A model generated the notes under the pieces. That model worked only from the letters and a program-made list of their open reading frames with translations, searched no databases and was not told the origin of the DNA. Source: Porphyridium purpureum (taxonomy: Eukaryota; Rhodophyta; Bangiophyceae; Porphyridiales; Porphyridiaceae). From it: 64,000 bases of DNA. Position 1 is the stretch's first letter; each line of letters opens with the position of its first letter. Shown one piece after another: positions 27,123 through 35,927 of the stretch. Where the stretch lies: assembly GCA_008690995.1 (NCBI GenBank), contig VRMN01000001.1, forward strand, positions 5,580,001 through 5,644,000, written 5' to 3'. The position numbers were made by a program, and so were the translations under genes.

Positions 27123-29260
27123 TCTCAGTTCCGAAACTGCTCCTCACGCAAGCTCCACAACGCTACAGTCTATCGTCTCAGTCTTCACGGCAACCTTGCA
27201 CACCACTTTCAATGCCCGAGACCTACCACGGCACCCACGCGTCCTTCCCTCTGCCGCGCTACTTCTTCCTCTCGCAGTGGACAACGCTTAAGCTCTTCAG
27301 CCCGCTCCGCTGCCTGTCTCGTCTGTTTGCGCCAGTCGTTTATGTGATGCGCAGCAGCAGCGGCAGCAGTGGAGCGCGTGCGAGAACCCGTTGCGTGCAC
27401 GCACATGCCAACGCGACTTGTCTGGCGCTACTTCACGCGTGCGGAGGCCGTGTGTGCGCCCCCACACACCCACACACACACACACACACACACACAAAGC
27501 CATGCGCGCGCGCGGGCGCCGAATTCTTTCATGCTGCATCAGTGCCCAAACGATGCAGCTTCCACTACCACTGCCGCTTTGCCTTGTCACTATGTCGCTG
27601 TTTTCATACCAAAAACATCAGCACGCCGCAACTGTACACCCCTCCACCATCGCACCTCGCCGCTCGGCCGTGCGTAGAACGATCTCGAAAAATCACAGCG
27701 GGAGCATGAGAGGCAACTGTACGTCTGCTGTACCGCGTTGCGTGTACACTGAGACACTTGAGCCGCGAGTGATGGACAGGCAGGTCGGCAGGTGTGTCTA
27801 GCACTTACGTCATTCCCCAGTGTGCGCGTGGTTTCGGTCTTGTGAGAAAGGCTTGTGGCCAAGCAGATGCTAATTCCGGCCTCAGGGAAAGGCGCAGGAG
27901 CCCATTCGAGTGGCGCCGCAACCGTGTTCAGCGCACGCCAAAGTCGAAAGCTGCGGTGAAATAATGTGAGCCAGTTCTGGCGTTCATTCCTCGCGCAGTG
28001 GCGCGCGTCGAAAGACAGCAGCATAGACGCTTTGCCCAGGCCAGAGTTCGGACATGACAGCTCGCCTGACGTGGGCTTTGTGCGGATTGTCTTGCTTCAT
28101 GACCCGCGCGTGTCTGTCAAATGTCTCGAAGCTGATAAGCGTCACAACAAACACCTCACACTGCCATTGCCACGCAAGTTTCCGGACTGGATGTAGCAGG
28201 CCATCCAAGAGGCAAGTTTAAAGGTGAAAAGGCAACGCACTCACGCAGCACCCAACGTGATGCTGTAAGGAGCCGCGCCTTGTCACGAAATGCTCTTTCA
28301 GGCATGTGTTGCTGCTGAGCACAGTCGAGATATGATGAAGAGTATGCAATTGCTCTCGAGCGCTCGTCTTTTCCGTGAAGTGAAATGGGAAAAGAAGATG
28401 CATTTGACGCAGGGTACAAATCGGCAGACAAGGTGAGATCAACCACAAAAAAAAAATGTTGAGCAAGCGTCATTAGCGTCAGCCACGGCGTCTTTTCGCC
28501 CTCGCTTGGATTCGCACGGCGCCGCCACTCTGCTCGTAAGGAACGCCGGATGTCAATGTTTCAGCACATGGTTACGTTGGAGAAGCGGCCGGCGGGGCCA
28601 GGGACATGGTCAGAGGGTAGGTTCATGCGCTCTTACCACAAGGTGGATTCACCGGAAGCCCTTCTTCGGAAGCGACAGGTTTCGCCTGGGCGCGGTCTAC
28701 GCTCCACGAGCTCCAGGATTGGTTGCTCGTTACCCAGCGAACCATTGCAGAGCCGCTGTTCCGCTTTCGCCAGCACAGCATGCCCGTTGGTGACTGCCAA
28801 GAGAACTCATCCATGTCTTGCAAGCGAGCTGCAATTGGCGAGACCGAAAGCTGCCGCAAAAGGGTGCACATTAAGTACAGTTTGAGTACAGTGGTGGGTT
28901 ACTGCGAATTGGGAATCGGAGCAGGAGAAGGGTGGAGTGGATGGTTGCGGCGCAGGCAGGTCCAGAGGATGGCGCTCGTTTCTCTCTCCTCCTTCGTCCG
29001 CGGCGGCGGATCCGAAGCTTCTGGGTCGCGTGGCTTTGGCAGAGGAAAGAAAAGAAATTCGATTTCTTATGCGGGTTCGACCAGGAGTTGAACCGCAGCT
29101 CTTTGGCGTCACACGGTGCGTGGCCACAGCCTGTCGTCGTATAAGATAAGAGCTTGCGTGGTCTGGGACGAGAATGGCGGTGAGTGGCATGTGAACGCGC
29201 AGAGTCGTGGCAACACGGGCGGACGGAGCGTTATCGAAAGAAAAGAAGGTGTGTTACAGC
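27123..29260. promoter_or_regulatory. Longest gene-free stretch (2.1 kb), divergent FLAP1-like / MdaB-like
   Basis: ACTGTAC occurs at 27631-27637 and 27716-27722. Paired GTACAGT words lie at 28875-28881 and 28886-28892. A CA microsatellite is at 27471-27496. Two adjacent hairpins lie at 29052-29068 (AAGAAAT-TCG-ATTTCTT) and 29071-29096 (GCGGGTTC...GAACCGC). Many ORFs of 70-140 codons are open but none has a domain, a targeting peptide or a balanced composition. An unspliced non-coding RNA could hide here, but I find no U1-U6, tRNA, SRP or 5S signature. Confidence 0.4.
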
Positions 29261-29848
29261 ATGAAGGTGTTGCTCGTTAACGGACATGAACCCTACTCGT
29301 TCAGCCCAGGCCGGCTGAACGCGACGTTGACCGACATGGGCGCGACGCTTCTTAGAGCAAAGGGCCATGAAGTGCAGGTCACTTACACGAGCTCCAAGAG
29401 CGAGTACGATGTGGTTGCCGAGGTCGAAAAGCACGTTTGGGCCGACGTGGTGATTCTCCAGATACCTGTGAACTGGATGGCGGTACCGTGGTCGATGAAA
29501 AAGTACATGGACGAAGTGTATTCTGCAGGTATGGATGGCCGACTGTGTCATGGTGATGGCCGCACGCGCGCCGATCCGAGCAAGCAGTATGGTACTGGGG
29601 GCACTCTCTCGGGCAAGAAGTACATGCTCTCTGTGACATTCAACGCGCCCGAGGAGAGCTTCAACGACGCTAGCCAGTACTTGTTTCAGGGCAAGAGCGT
29701 GGACGAGCTGTTCTTCTGGCTGCACATGAACTTTCGCTTCTTCGACATGGAGCCGCTCCCCACCTTTGCGGCGTGGGACGTGATGAAGAACCCGTCGGTG
29801 GAGAGCGACTTTGAAAGGTTCAAGAAGCACCTGGCTGATCATTGTTGA
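29261..29848 (+). CDS. MdaB-like flavodoxin-fold NAD(P)H:quinone reductase
   Basis: This 195-residue protein has the flavodoxin-like fold of the MdaB/NQO family: [20 protein letters not shown] at the FMN/FAD-binding strand, [15 protein letters not shown] after strand 3, [14 protein letters not shown], and the C-terminal [17 protein letters not shown]. The last motif is specific for MdaB. The usual FPYHK-type loop is replaced here by [10 protein letters not shown]. It carries out two-electron reduction of quinones as an antioxidant defence, probably in the cytosol because no transit peptide follows the ATG at 29261. Confidence 0.9.
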   Translation: MKVLLVNGHEPYSFSPGRLNATLTDMGATLLRAKGHEVQVTYTSSKSEYDVVAEVEKHVWADVVILQIPVNWMAVPWSMKKYMDEVYSAGMDGRLCHGDGRTRADPSKQYGTGGTLSGKKYMLSVTFNAPEESFNDASQYLFQGKSVDELFFWLHMNFRFFDMEPLPTFAAWDVMKNPSVESDFERFKKHLADHC

Positions 29849-30771
29849 ACGAACCTTTGCACACGAAGGACTAGGACGTGTATGTGGCTCGGTGCTATGG
29901 TTGCGCCCATAAGGTTCTCTTTGGCTTCCGCGTGGCGTGGGACACAGTAGTTCGCATGCTGGTTGTTCAGCAAGCGCGCAGTCTTCACCTCATTCGCACC
30001 GAAAAGAGAAGAAACTGAACTTGCTGTTTACCGCTTTGACTGTTGCACGCTTTTTCCGTTTGGTCACGCCACTGCTCATATCTATTGCCTTTGTGTCTTC
30101 CAGCATTTGCTCCGTCGGACACAGGCACCAGTTCAGATTGCGAAACCGCTTCTGAATGCGAGAAATCATTCACGGTCTGTTATGTGTAAGAGCTCAAAGG
30201 CCGATGCGTGCGATATGGACAGCAATGTCGTCACGCGCATGTGGCTGGTTGCGTACTGGGGAAAGTGTTTGTCGATTGGTTGGCAGAGCATTGCCCCACA
30301 TGAAGAGCAGCCGTGGAATCCTAGTTCACCGAGAGGCAGCTGGCTGGTGATGCTTGTCGCTCGCCTAGAAATTCAGCAATTCTTCCTTTCTTAAAATTTT
30401 GGGTCGCGCAAAGTCCGGCATTGAGTAAATCTTTTCACTCCCGCTCGTGGGTGAAGCCCAAGGAGGATGAACTTGTCTCCTGTCTTCCGTCATGCTCGTG
30501 TTCCAGCCTTTTTCTCGCCAGCATCAACCTTTGTCCGATTTTCGTGACGCGTGGTCTCGTGAAAAGGTGGGCGCTGGAACGTGACATCAGCGATTCAAGA
30601 GGCTTCACGTCGAGCCCTCTTAGATTCCGCGAGCTGCCGCCATTGTGAATGACTTTTTGGCACCCACTTGTCTGAGTCTACAGAAAATATTCGTTTTTTT
30701 ACCAGCAAAGGCGTGAAAGTTCTACGTGTCGAGCAAGTGTCTGACAGACACGCTGGTCCAATACGCGCGAT
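29849..30771. other. Intergenic, no recognised content (convergent MdaB-like / DUF3007)
   Basis: These 923 bp lie between two stop codons, long for a convergent gap here. ORFs such as 29963-30394 (plus) are open but have an unbiased composition and no motif. There is no repeat and no GTACAGT word. A non-coding RNA is possible but I cannot support one. Confidence 0.35.
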
Positions 30772-31245
30772 CTAGTTTGCCTTCTTCTCGTCTTCAAGCT
30801 CTGCAGCCAGTGCCTCGAGCTCCTCCTCGCTCAACTCTTCGAATCGTTTCTGAATGACAGCGTTCTCGTAGTCCTTGAGCTGCTGTGCGTATGTCATGTC
30901 CTTGTTTGCGACGCGGAAAATGTACGTACTGGTCCACGCGAGCACAGATCCGATGCCCAGCACGCCGCTAGTGACTGTTCCCGCCTGATTACTGTCCATT
31001 CCCGTAGCCTGCAGAGCAAAGTAGACTCCGAAACACGCCGCGGTGCCCAACACACCGTACTTCAGCACGTCGCCGTTTGTCACGCCGCGCTTGTCGGACT
31101 TTGAGTCCGCGGCCATGTGCAGCCTTGACCCGCCGCGCGGACGCGCGCGTCTCTCACTCCCTCCAGCTCCAAGCGGCGCCACGCGACTCCTCACCCTCAC
31201 AGAAGACGGCATGCCGCACATGCCCGCACCACACACAAACGCCAT
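30772..31245 (-). CDS. DUF3007 plastid membrane protein
   Basis: This 157-residue protein begins MAFVCGAGMCGMPSS, a transit peptide. The DUF3007 core follows: DVLKYGVLGTAACFGVYFAL (TM1), LGIGSVLAWTSTYIFRV (TM2), MTYAQQLKDYENAVIQKRFE and SEEELEALAAELE. DUF3007 is a cyanobacterial/plastid family of two-helix membrane proteins of unknown function. M-T-Y-x-Q-Q-L-K-D-Y-E is its most conserved string. The ATG at 31245 is preferred to upstream in-frame codons because it restores the M-A-F-V start. Confidence 0.9.
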   Translation of the reverse strand: MAFVCGAGMCGMPSSVRVRSRVAPLGAGGSERRARPRGGSRLHMAADSKSDKRGVTNGDVLKYGVLGTAACFGVYFALQATGMDSNQAGTVTSGVLGIGSVLAWTSTYIFRVANKDMTYAQQLKDYENAVIQKRFEELSEEELEALAAELEDEKKAN

Positions 31246-31721
31246 CCTGCTTTCACACCAACCCCGCACCGTCCCAAATGCTCGTCCTGTCTCTCTCTCT
31301 CTCTCTCCTTCACACTACTCACCCATCTTCCCCATCTTCGACCCTTCCACAAAAAAAAACCAATAGAAAAACCCGCTTCCGAAATGTCTGTAGTGTACAG
31401 CGCCTTCCAATGCGCGCGCTTCTATTCAAATAGCCTCGTTTAATATAAGCCGGCGCGGTGATCAATCAACAGAACCTAAAAACGAGAGTACAGTTCCTTG
31501 TACACACTGTACACACTGTACTTCTGAAAAGCTGCGCAAGTGCGGCGTGAATGATGCGGGAGAAGAGAGTAACGACGCAGAGAGAGGAGAGAGAGAAGCG
31601 TTGTGGGTTGGTGGTGGTGAGGGTGGTGGTGGAGGCGCAGGACACTGGGCTGCGCTGTGCCGTGCTGCATTGTTTCAGCTTGCACTTGCATGACAGTGTG
31701 CGGCGGAGTGCGGGGTGAAAG
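31246..31721. promoter_or_regulatory. Divergent promoter DUF3007 / pyruvate kinase-like with three GTACAGT words
   Basis: GTACAGT is at 31488-31494 and ACTGTAC at 31506-31512 and 31515-31521, the last two 9 bp apart as in the ATP synthase gamma promoter. A near-match GTACAGC lies at about 31396. A CT microsatellite sits at 31288-31308. Promoter role inferred. Confidence 0.45.
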
Positions 31722-33734
31722 ATGTATGGGTATGTTCCGACGTGTTGGTGGGTGGCAAAGTCGAGAGGCGCCCAGGATGCTGCTCGGCGCCGTGGCTTGG
31801 GCGCGCGTGGCGCGGTGACGCGTGCGCGCGCAGCGCGCGTGGTGATGGATGCGGCGATAAGTGGTTCATCGGCGTCGAGGTCGATGGCCGAGCTGATGGA
31901 CCAGATTCCGTCCACGTTCCGCAAGTCCGTGCTGTCGTTGCCGTCAGACGCAACCATCGTGCCAGTCACAGACCGTGGAATCAAGATCATCTCAACCATA
32001 GGCCCGGTAACCTCCTCGCCCATCGCCCTGCTGAGGCTCGCCGCAGAGGGCACAAACTTGTTTCGGCTCAACATGTCGCACGGCGATTACGAGTGGCACG
32101 CGTCCATCCTGGAAAGCGTGCGCGACATCAACAAAACCTCGCCATTTTGCGTCGGCACCATTTTGGACGTTGGATCGCTGGACATGGTCCGCCTTGGCGA
32201 ATTCTCTTTCTCTCCCGAGCTCAGCAAGGGCGACACATTCACTTTAACCATTCGGCATGAGGCAGAGTACCCCGACGACGTCACCGAAGTCAGCTACGAC
32301 GGATTCATCGATGTGGTCGAAGAAGGTGATCTCGTGCAGGTGGATTGCGAGCAAGGGATGGTCGAGATGATGGTGCGCTCCAAGACAGACACGGACGCGA
32401 CATGTGAAGTGGTCACGGGCGGGAAGTTGCAGTCGCGCGCAACGCTCATGGTGCGCGGGAAGAGCTATGGCGTTGATGACTCCAGCATGCGGACTCTGGA
32501 GGGAACCTGCGCGGTGGGCCCCAATTCTGGGTGCCATCCGCTTTCTGACATTGACTTTGCAATCAAAGAGCGGGTTGATTACATCTCCCTCTCCTTTGTT
32601 GAGTCACAGGAGATCATCCAGGTGTGCAGGTCGTACTTGCGTGAGCAGGGTAGCAATATCTTGATTGTCGCCAAAATCGAGTCGCCGCGCGCGCTTGAGA
32701 ATGTGAATGAGATCATCAAAGCAGCGGACGCCATCATGATCGCCCGAGGCGACTTGGGCACGCTGATTCCATTTGAGCGCGTCCCTATCGTGCAGGAGCA
32801 GATCGTTCAAAAATGCCGCGACTTTGGAAAGCCGTGCTTGGTCAGTACTCATTTCCTCGAAAGCATGACATTGTATCCGACACCAACCCGCGCAGAGGTC
32901 ACGGATATTGCCGAGGCAGTGTCGCAGGGATGCGACGGAATGATTCTGACATCAGAAACTGCCACCGGAAAGCATCCGTTCAAGGCGCTTGCTGTCATGC
33001 ACGCTGTAGCAAGACGGATGAGCGGGGAACTAAAGCCCTTGCCGATGCCCAAGCGCATGCACAGCGAGAACCAGACAGGAAAGCCGGGCTACATGGCCGA
33101 GCACGTTGCATCGTCGGCAGCCATTCTCGCAAACCAGCGCGCAGCAAAGGCGATTCTCGTCTTCACACAAAAGGGGCTCATGGCATCGCTTGTGAGCAGA
33201 AACCGACCGATGTCCCCTATTTATGCGTTTACCGCGGCACCGGCCATCCGAAATAAGATGACGATTCTGCATGGCGTGCGCCCCTTCAAAATCACATACC
33301 ACGAAGATTCGGAGACCACCATTCGCGAAGCGTTTGAGGTTCTGACCACAAGAAAACTAGTCAAGCGAGGAGAACTGGTCATCGTTGTGGCGGACGTGCT
33401 CGGCGGATCGGCCGGCGCGCCAGAGGACGATGTCGAGCGCGTGTTCTGTGAGTTCTCGCGCGGCGACGTCCACACAGGCAAAATTCGGCAGGGTCGTGTG
33501 CGCGCCGCCTTGCGCAAGTTGGGTCTCAAGGCAAGCGACGCGGTCGAGGCGCTTCTGGGAATGCGCGACTTTGATCTGGAAGAAAGCACACGCATGGAGC
33601 TCGCGCGTAGTCGTGCGGGCTCGAACGCTCTCCCTGCCGAGATCGATAGTCATATCAGCTATGAGGATTTCAAGCAGTACGTCGCGTCGGCCACCGAGGT
33701 CGTTCACACCGTTCAGCTCCGATTTGTCGAATAG
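31722..33734 (+). CDS. Divergent pyruvate kinase-like protein
   Basis: This 670-residue protein has the pyruvate kinase barrel: IKIISTIGPVTSS, LFRLNMSHGDYEWH (substrate R/N/S conserved), VAKIESPRALENV (catalytic Lys and Glu), MIARGDLGTLIPFE (metal Asp), STHFLESMTLYPTPTRAEVTDIA and GMILTSETATGKHPFKA. The motif usually reading LLDTKGPEIR has become ILDVGSLDMVR, so the loop that contacts K+/ADP-Mg and opens the B domain is rewritten. The Gln after the conserved Thr of ATQML is His. It could be a weak, regulatory or repurposed PK. About 60 N-terminal residues may target the plastid. The C-terminus extends beyond the PK C-domain. Confidence 0.88.
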   Translation: MYGYVPTCWWVAKSRGAQDAARRRGLGARGAVTRARAARVVMDAAISGSSASRSMAELMDQIPSTFRKSVLSLPSDATIVPVTDRGIKIISTIGPVTSSPIALLRLAAEGTNLFRLNMSHGDYEWHASILESVRDINKTSPFCVGTILDVGSLDMVRLGEFSFSPELSKGDTFTLTIRHEAEYPDDVTEVSYDGFIDVVEEGDLVQVDCEQGMVEMMVRSKTDTDATCEVVTGGKLQSRATLMVRGKSYGVDDSSMRTLEGTCAVGPNSGCHPLSDIDFAIKERVDYISLSFVESQEIIQVCRSYLREQGSNILIVAKIESPRALENVNEIIKAADAIMIARGDLGTLIPFERVPIVQEQIVQKCRDFGKPCLVSTHFLESMTLYPTPTRAEVTDIAEAVSQGCDGMILTSETATGKHPFKALAVMHAVARRMSGELKPLPMPKRMHSENQTGKPGYMAEHVASSAAILANQRAAKAILVFTQKGLMASLVSRNRPMSPIYAFTAAPAIRNKMTILHGVRPFKITYHEDSETTIREAFEVLTTRKLVKRGELVIVVADVLGGSAGAPEDDVERVFCEFSRGDVHTGKIRQGRVRAALRKLGLKASDAVEALLGMRDFDLEESTRMELARSRAGSNALPAEIDSHISYEDFKQYVASATEVVHTVQLRFVE

Positions 33735-34059
33735 GCCATTGTGTGTGGTGGCGCCGTGAAAATGACACCCAATTGGGTCTGGAGAAGGAAACAAAAAAAA
33801 AAAAAAAAACAGAAACACAAAAACAGAACGAACGCATTTGCTTGATCTCACGCGAGCACACGTCAGAGCAATGGACGTCGGCATCCAAAGTAGGAAAGGC
33901 GAACTATGCGACTCAGAGAAGGACCAATCGACCGACTGGCGCAGAGCCTTGAGCAAGCTGCCAGGAGAGTTACGTTTACGACCAATATATAAAGTGGACC
34001 CATCGCGAAGAGCAACCTTGGATTCCTTCTGATCTTCCGGGATAGACTCAGATCGCATC
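33735..34059 (+). promoter_or_regulatory. Gap with poly(A) tract and a TATA box for LpxD
   Basis: A run of A at about 33790-33807 follows the pyruvate kinase-like stop. TATATAAA at 33986-33993 lies 67 bp before the LpxD ATG, well placed for a TATA box. No GTACAGT word is present. No gene seen. Confidence 0.45.
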
Positions 34060-34809
34060 ATGTGCGGGACGCCACATGTGCACGTTCGCGCATTTGTGCA
34101 CGCGCTCGCGCAGATTCATCCGAGCTGCCGCATTGACGCGATGGCCTGCGTGCTGGAAGGCGCTCGCATAGGCGCGCGCGCGGTGATTGGTGCAGGCGCA
34201 GTCGTCGGCGAAGGTGTGGCGGTAGGCGAGGAATCGGTGATCCACGCCGGAGCGCGATTGTCCAATTGCGTGGTTGGGAACCAATGCGTGATCCACCAGG
34301 GGGTGTGCATTGGACAGGACGGGTTTGGCTTTGAACTGTCGACATCTGAGAATGACGGTGGTGGTTTACATCGGAAGAAACCGCAGCTGCTTAATGTCGT
34401 ACTTGCGGACAGCGTTGAAGTGGGTGCAAATTCTGCGATTGATCGTGGCAGCTGGCGCGACACATTTATCGGCAGCGGCACGAAAATCGATAATCTGGTG
34501 CAGGTTGGCCATAATGTACACATCGGAGCGCGCTGCATTATTGCTGCGCAGTGCGGTATTGGCGGTAGCGTCACGATGGGGCAGTATGTGTTCATCGGCG
34601 CTCAGGTAGGTATCCACCAGCACAAGAATCTGGGCGACTTTGCCAAGGTTGCCGCGAAAAGCGGCGTCATGCACGATATTCCAGCACATGCCGTGTACGG
34701 TGGCTACCCGGCGATGCCCATCAAGCAATTTCATCGTCAGAGCATTTTTATGCGGAACTCGGTTCTTGAATGGGCAAACCAAAAACGCGCTGACTATTCT
34801 CGAAGGTGA
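34060..34809 (+). CDS. lpxD: LpxD-type UDP-3-O-acylglucosamine N-acyltransferase
   Basis: This 249-residue left-handed parallel beta-helix protein is made of hexapeptide repeats (for example ARIGARAVIGAGAVVGEGVA). It carries LpxD landmarks: GQDGFGF, VEVGANSAIDRGSWRDT, KIDNLVQVGHNVHIGAR (catalytic His) and YGGYPAMP. LpxD adds the second acyl chain in lipid A precursor synthesis. Plant homologues act in mitochondria. The bacterial N-terminal uridine-binding domain is missing, since the protein starts almost directly at the helix. The last 62 bp overlap the convergent TatD coding sequence. Confidence 0.9.
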   Translation: MCGTPHVHVRAFVHALAQIHPSCRIDAMACVLEGARIGARAVIGAGAVVGEGVAVGEESVIHAGARLSNCVVGNQCVIHQGVCIGQDGFGFELSTSENDGGGLHRKKPQLLNVVLADSVEVGANSAIDRGSWRDTFIGSGTKIDNLVQVGHNVHIGARCIIAAQCGIGGSVTMGQYVFIGAQVGIHQHKNLGDFAKVAAKSGVMHDIPAHAVYGGYPAMPIKQFHRQSIFMRNSVLEWANQKRADYSRR

Positions 34810-35812
34810 TCCTTGCGACTTTCTCGACGCTCGTGTCATGCAATTGCGCGAGGATCTCAAGCACGTGCAGTACGTGACATGGCTCCACACGCCCTTTCAC
34901 CGTTGCGTGCGGCTCGTACTTTTTCTTGTCATTTGCGGGCCATGACGAGCGAATCATGGTGGCGCTTGCATGCGTGGGCCGCACGCCGCAGTACGGGCCA
35001 TCCGTTTCAACCAGCACGCGCTCTAGGGGTATGGTTTTCGCTGTGTCCAAGTTGTCCTCGGTCTTGAAGCTGCATCCATTTAATCCGATGTACAAGCCAA
35101 GCTCGAGCAAGGCGGCGGCTTCGTCCGCACTGCCTGTGTACGAATGCACCACTCCATGAGTAAATCGCGTCCGGCGAGCGCGCATGAAGGCCACAAAATC
35201 ACCTGCGGTATTTCGGTTGTGCAGCAGCATCGGCAGCTCGTACTCTTCCGCCAACTCGATCTGAATGAGGAAGCTCCGCTTCTGGGTCTCAATGTCACAA
35301 AAGTGGAGTCGGTCGTAATCCAAGCCCGTCTCACCGACCGCCACAAGTCGTCCTGTCGCCTTGCCTCGTTCGATCACGCCACGCAGCTCTTCAAGATACT
35401 TGCTCTGTAGAGCACCATGCACATCAAACAGTTCCTTGCTTCGCGTCGGATGCACACCTGCCGTGCAGAACAGATCACAACCCGAGCTCGCACGCAGTGA
35501 TTCGTCGCATGCGAGCGCAAGTGCTTCTCGACTTTCGCTCAGCGTGCCCGCAAGAACTAGGGCATGATCCACGCCGACAGACACGCCTCGTCGTAGCACG
35601 CGCTCCATGTCCGCAGGGTGCTTCTGCGAGCCATTGTACTGGCCCTTGTACATCGCGTCCGTCAAGTTGAGCGCAACGTCCATGGCACGGATCTTTTGAG
35701 ACGCCATGCTTCCCGAACCAGCCCGCACAGCAGTGCTTCCATGCACGCTCATGCGCACCGTCGTCGCCTTCCGAATGCCCACGGCGGCAACGAAGGCTGC
35801 ACAGCTCAACAT
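34748..35812 (-). CDS. TatD-family metal-dependent nuclease, TATDN1-like
   Basis: This TIM-barrel metallohydrolase aligns along its length with TATDN1: DVALNLTDAMYKGQYNGSQKHPAD, TAGVHPTRSKELF, VAVGETGLDYDRLHFC, PMLLHNRNTAGDF, GVVHSYTGSADEAAALLELG, YIGLNGCSFKTEDNL, VETDGPYCGVRPTHAS and EPCHVLHVLEI. The family cleaves DNA 3'-5' in repair and turnover. The ATG at 35812 (354 residues, MLSCAAFVAAVGIRK start) suggests plastid or mitochondrial import. The first in-frame ATG, 35899, would give 383 residues. Its stop lies inside the LpxD coding region on the opposite strand. Confidence 0.92.
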   Translation of the reverse strand: MLSCAAFVAAVGIRKATTVRMSVHGSTAVRAGSGSMASQKIRAMDVALNLTDAMYKGQYNGSQKHPADMERVLRRGVSVGVDHALVLAGTLSESREALALACDESLRASSGCDLFCTAGVHPTRSKELFDVHGALQSKYLEELRGVIERGKATGRLVAVGETGLDYDRLHFCDIETQKRSFLIQIELAEEYELPMLLHNRNTAGDFVAFMRARRTRFTHGVVHSYTGSADEAAALLELGLYIGLNGCSFKTEDNLDTAKTIPLERVLVETDGPYCGVRPTHASATMIRSSWPANDKKKYEPHATVKGRVEPCHVLHVLEILAQLHDTSVEKVARITFENSQRVFGLPIQEPSSA

Positions 35813-35927
35813 GGACAGAGACCGGATAAGCCTTCTCTCTTTTATTTCGAATCTCTGTGCGCGATATTCGCGCCCTGGACAGCGAATGGCTGGTACCATA
35901 CGCTAGCGAATCTTGTAGAGGCGTTGG

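Noticed and set aside
28550-28885. 111-codon plus-strand ORF starting MSMFQHMVTLEKRP
   Set aside because: Only the first 40 residues look protein-like; the rest is Ser/Arg/Cys-rich with no family, and no splice sites could be matched.
29071-29100. tRNA-like T-arm (GGTTCAACTCC on the minus strand)
   Set aside because: The T-stem does not pair and no acceptor or anticodon arm fits on either strand.
29963-30394. Plus-strand ORF between MdaB-like and DUF3007 genes
   Set aside because: Cys/His/Phe-rich random composition, non-ATG start and no motif.
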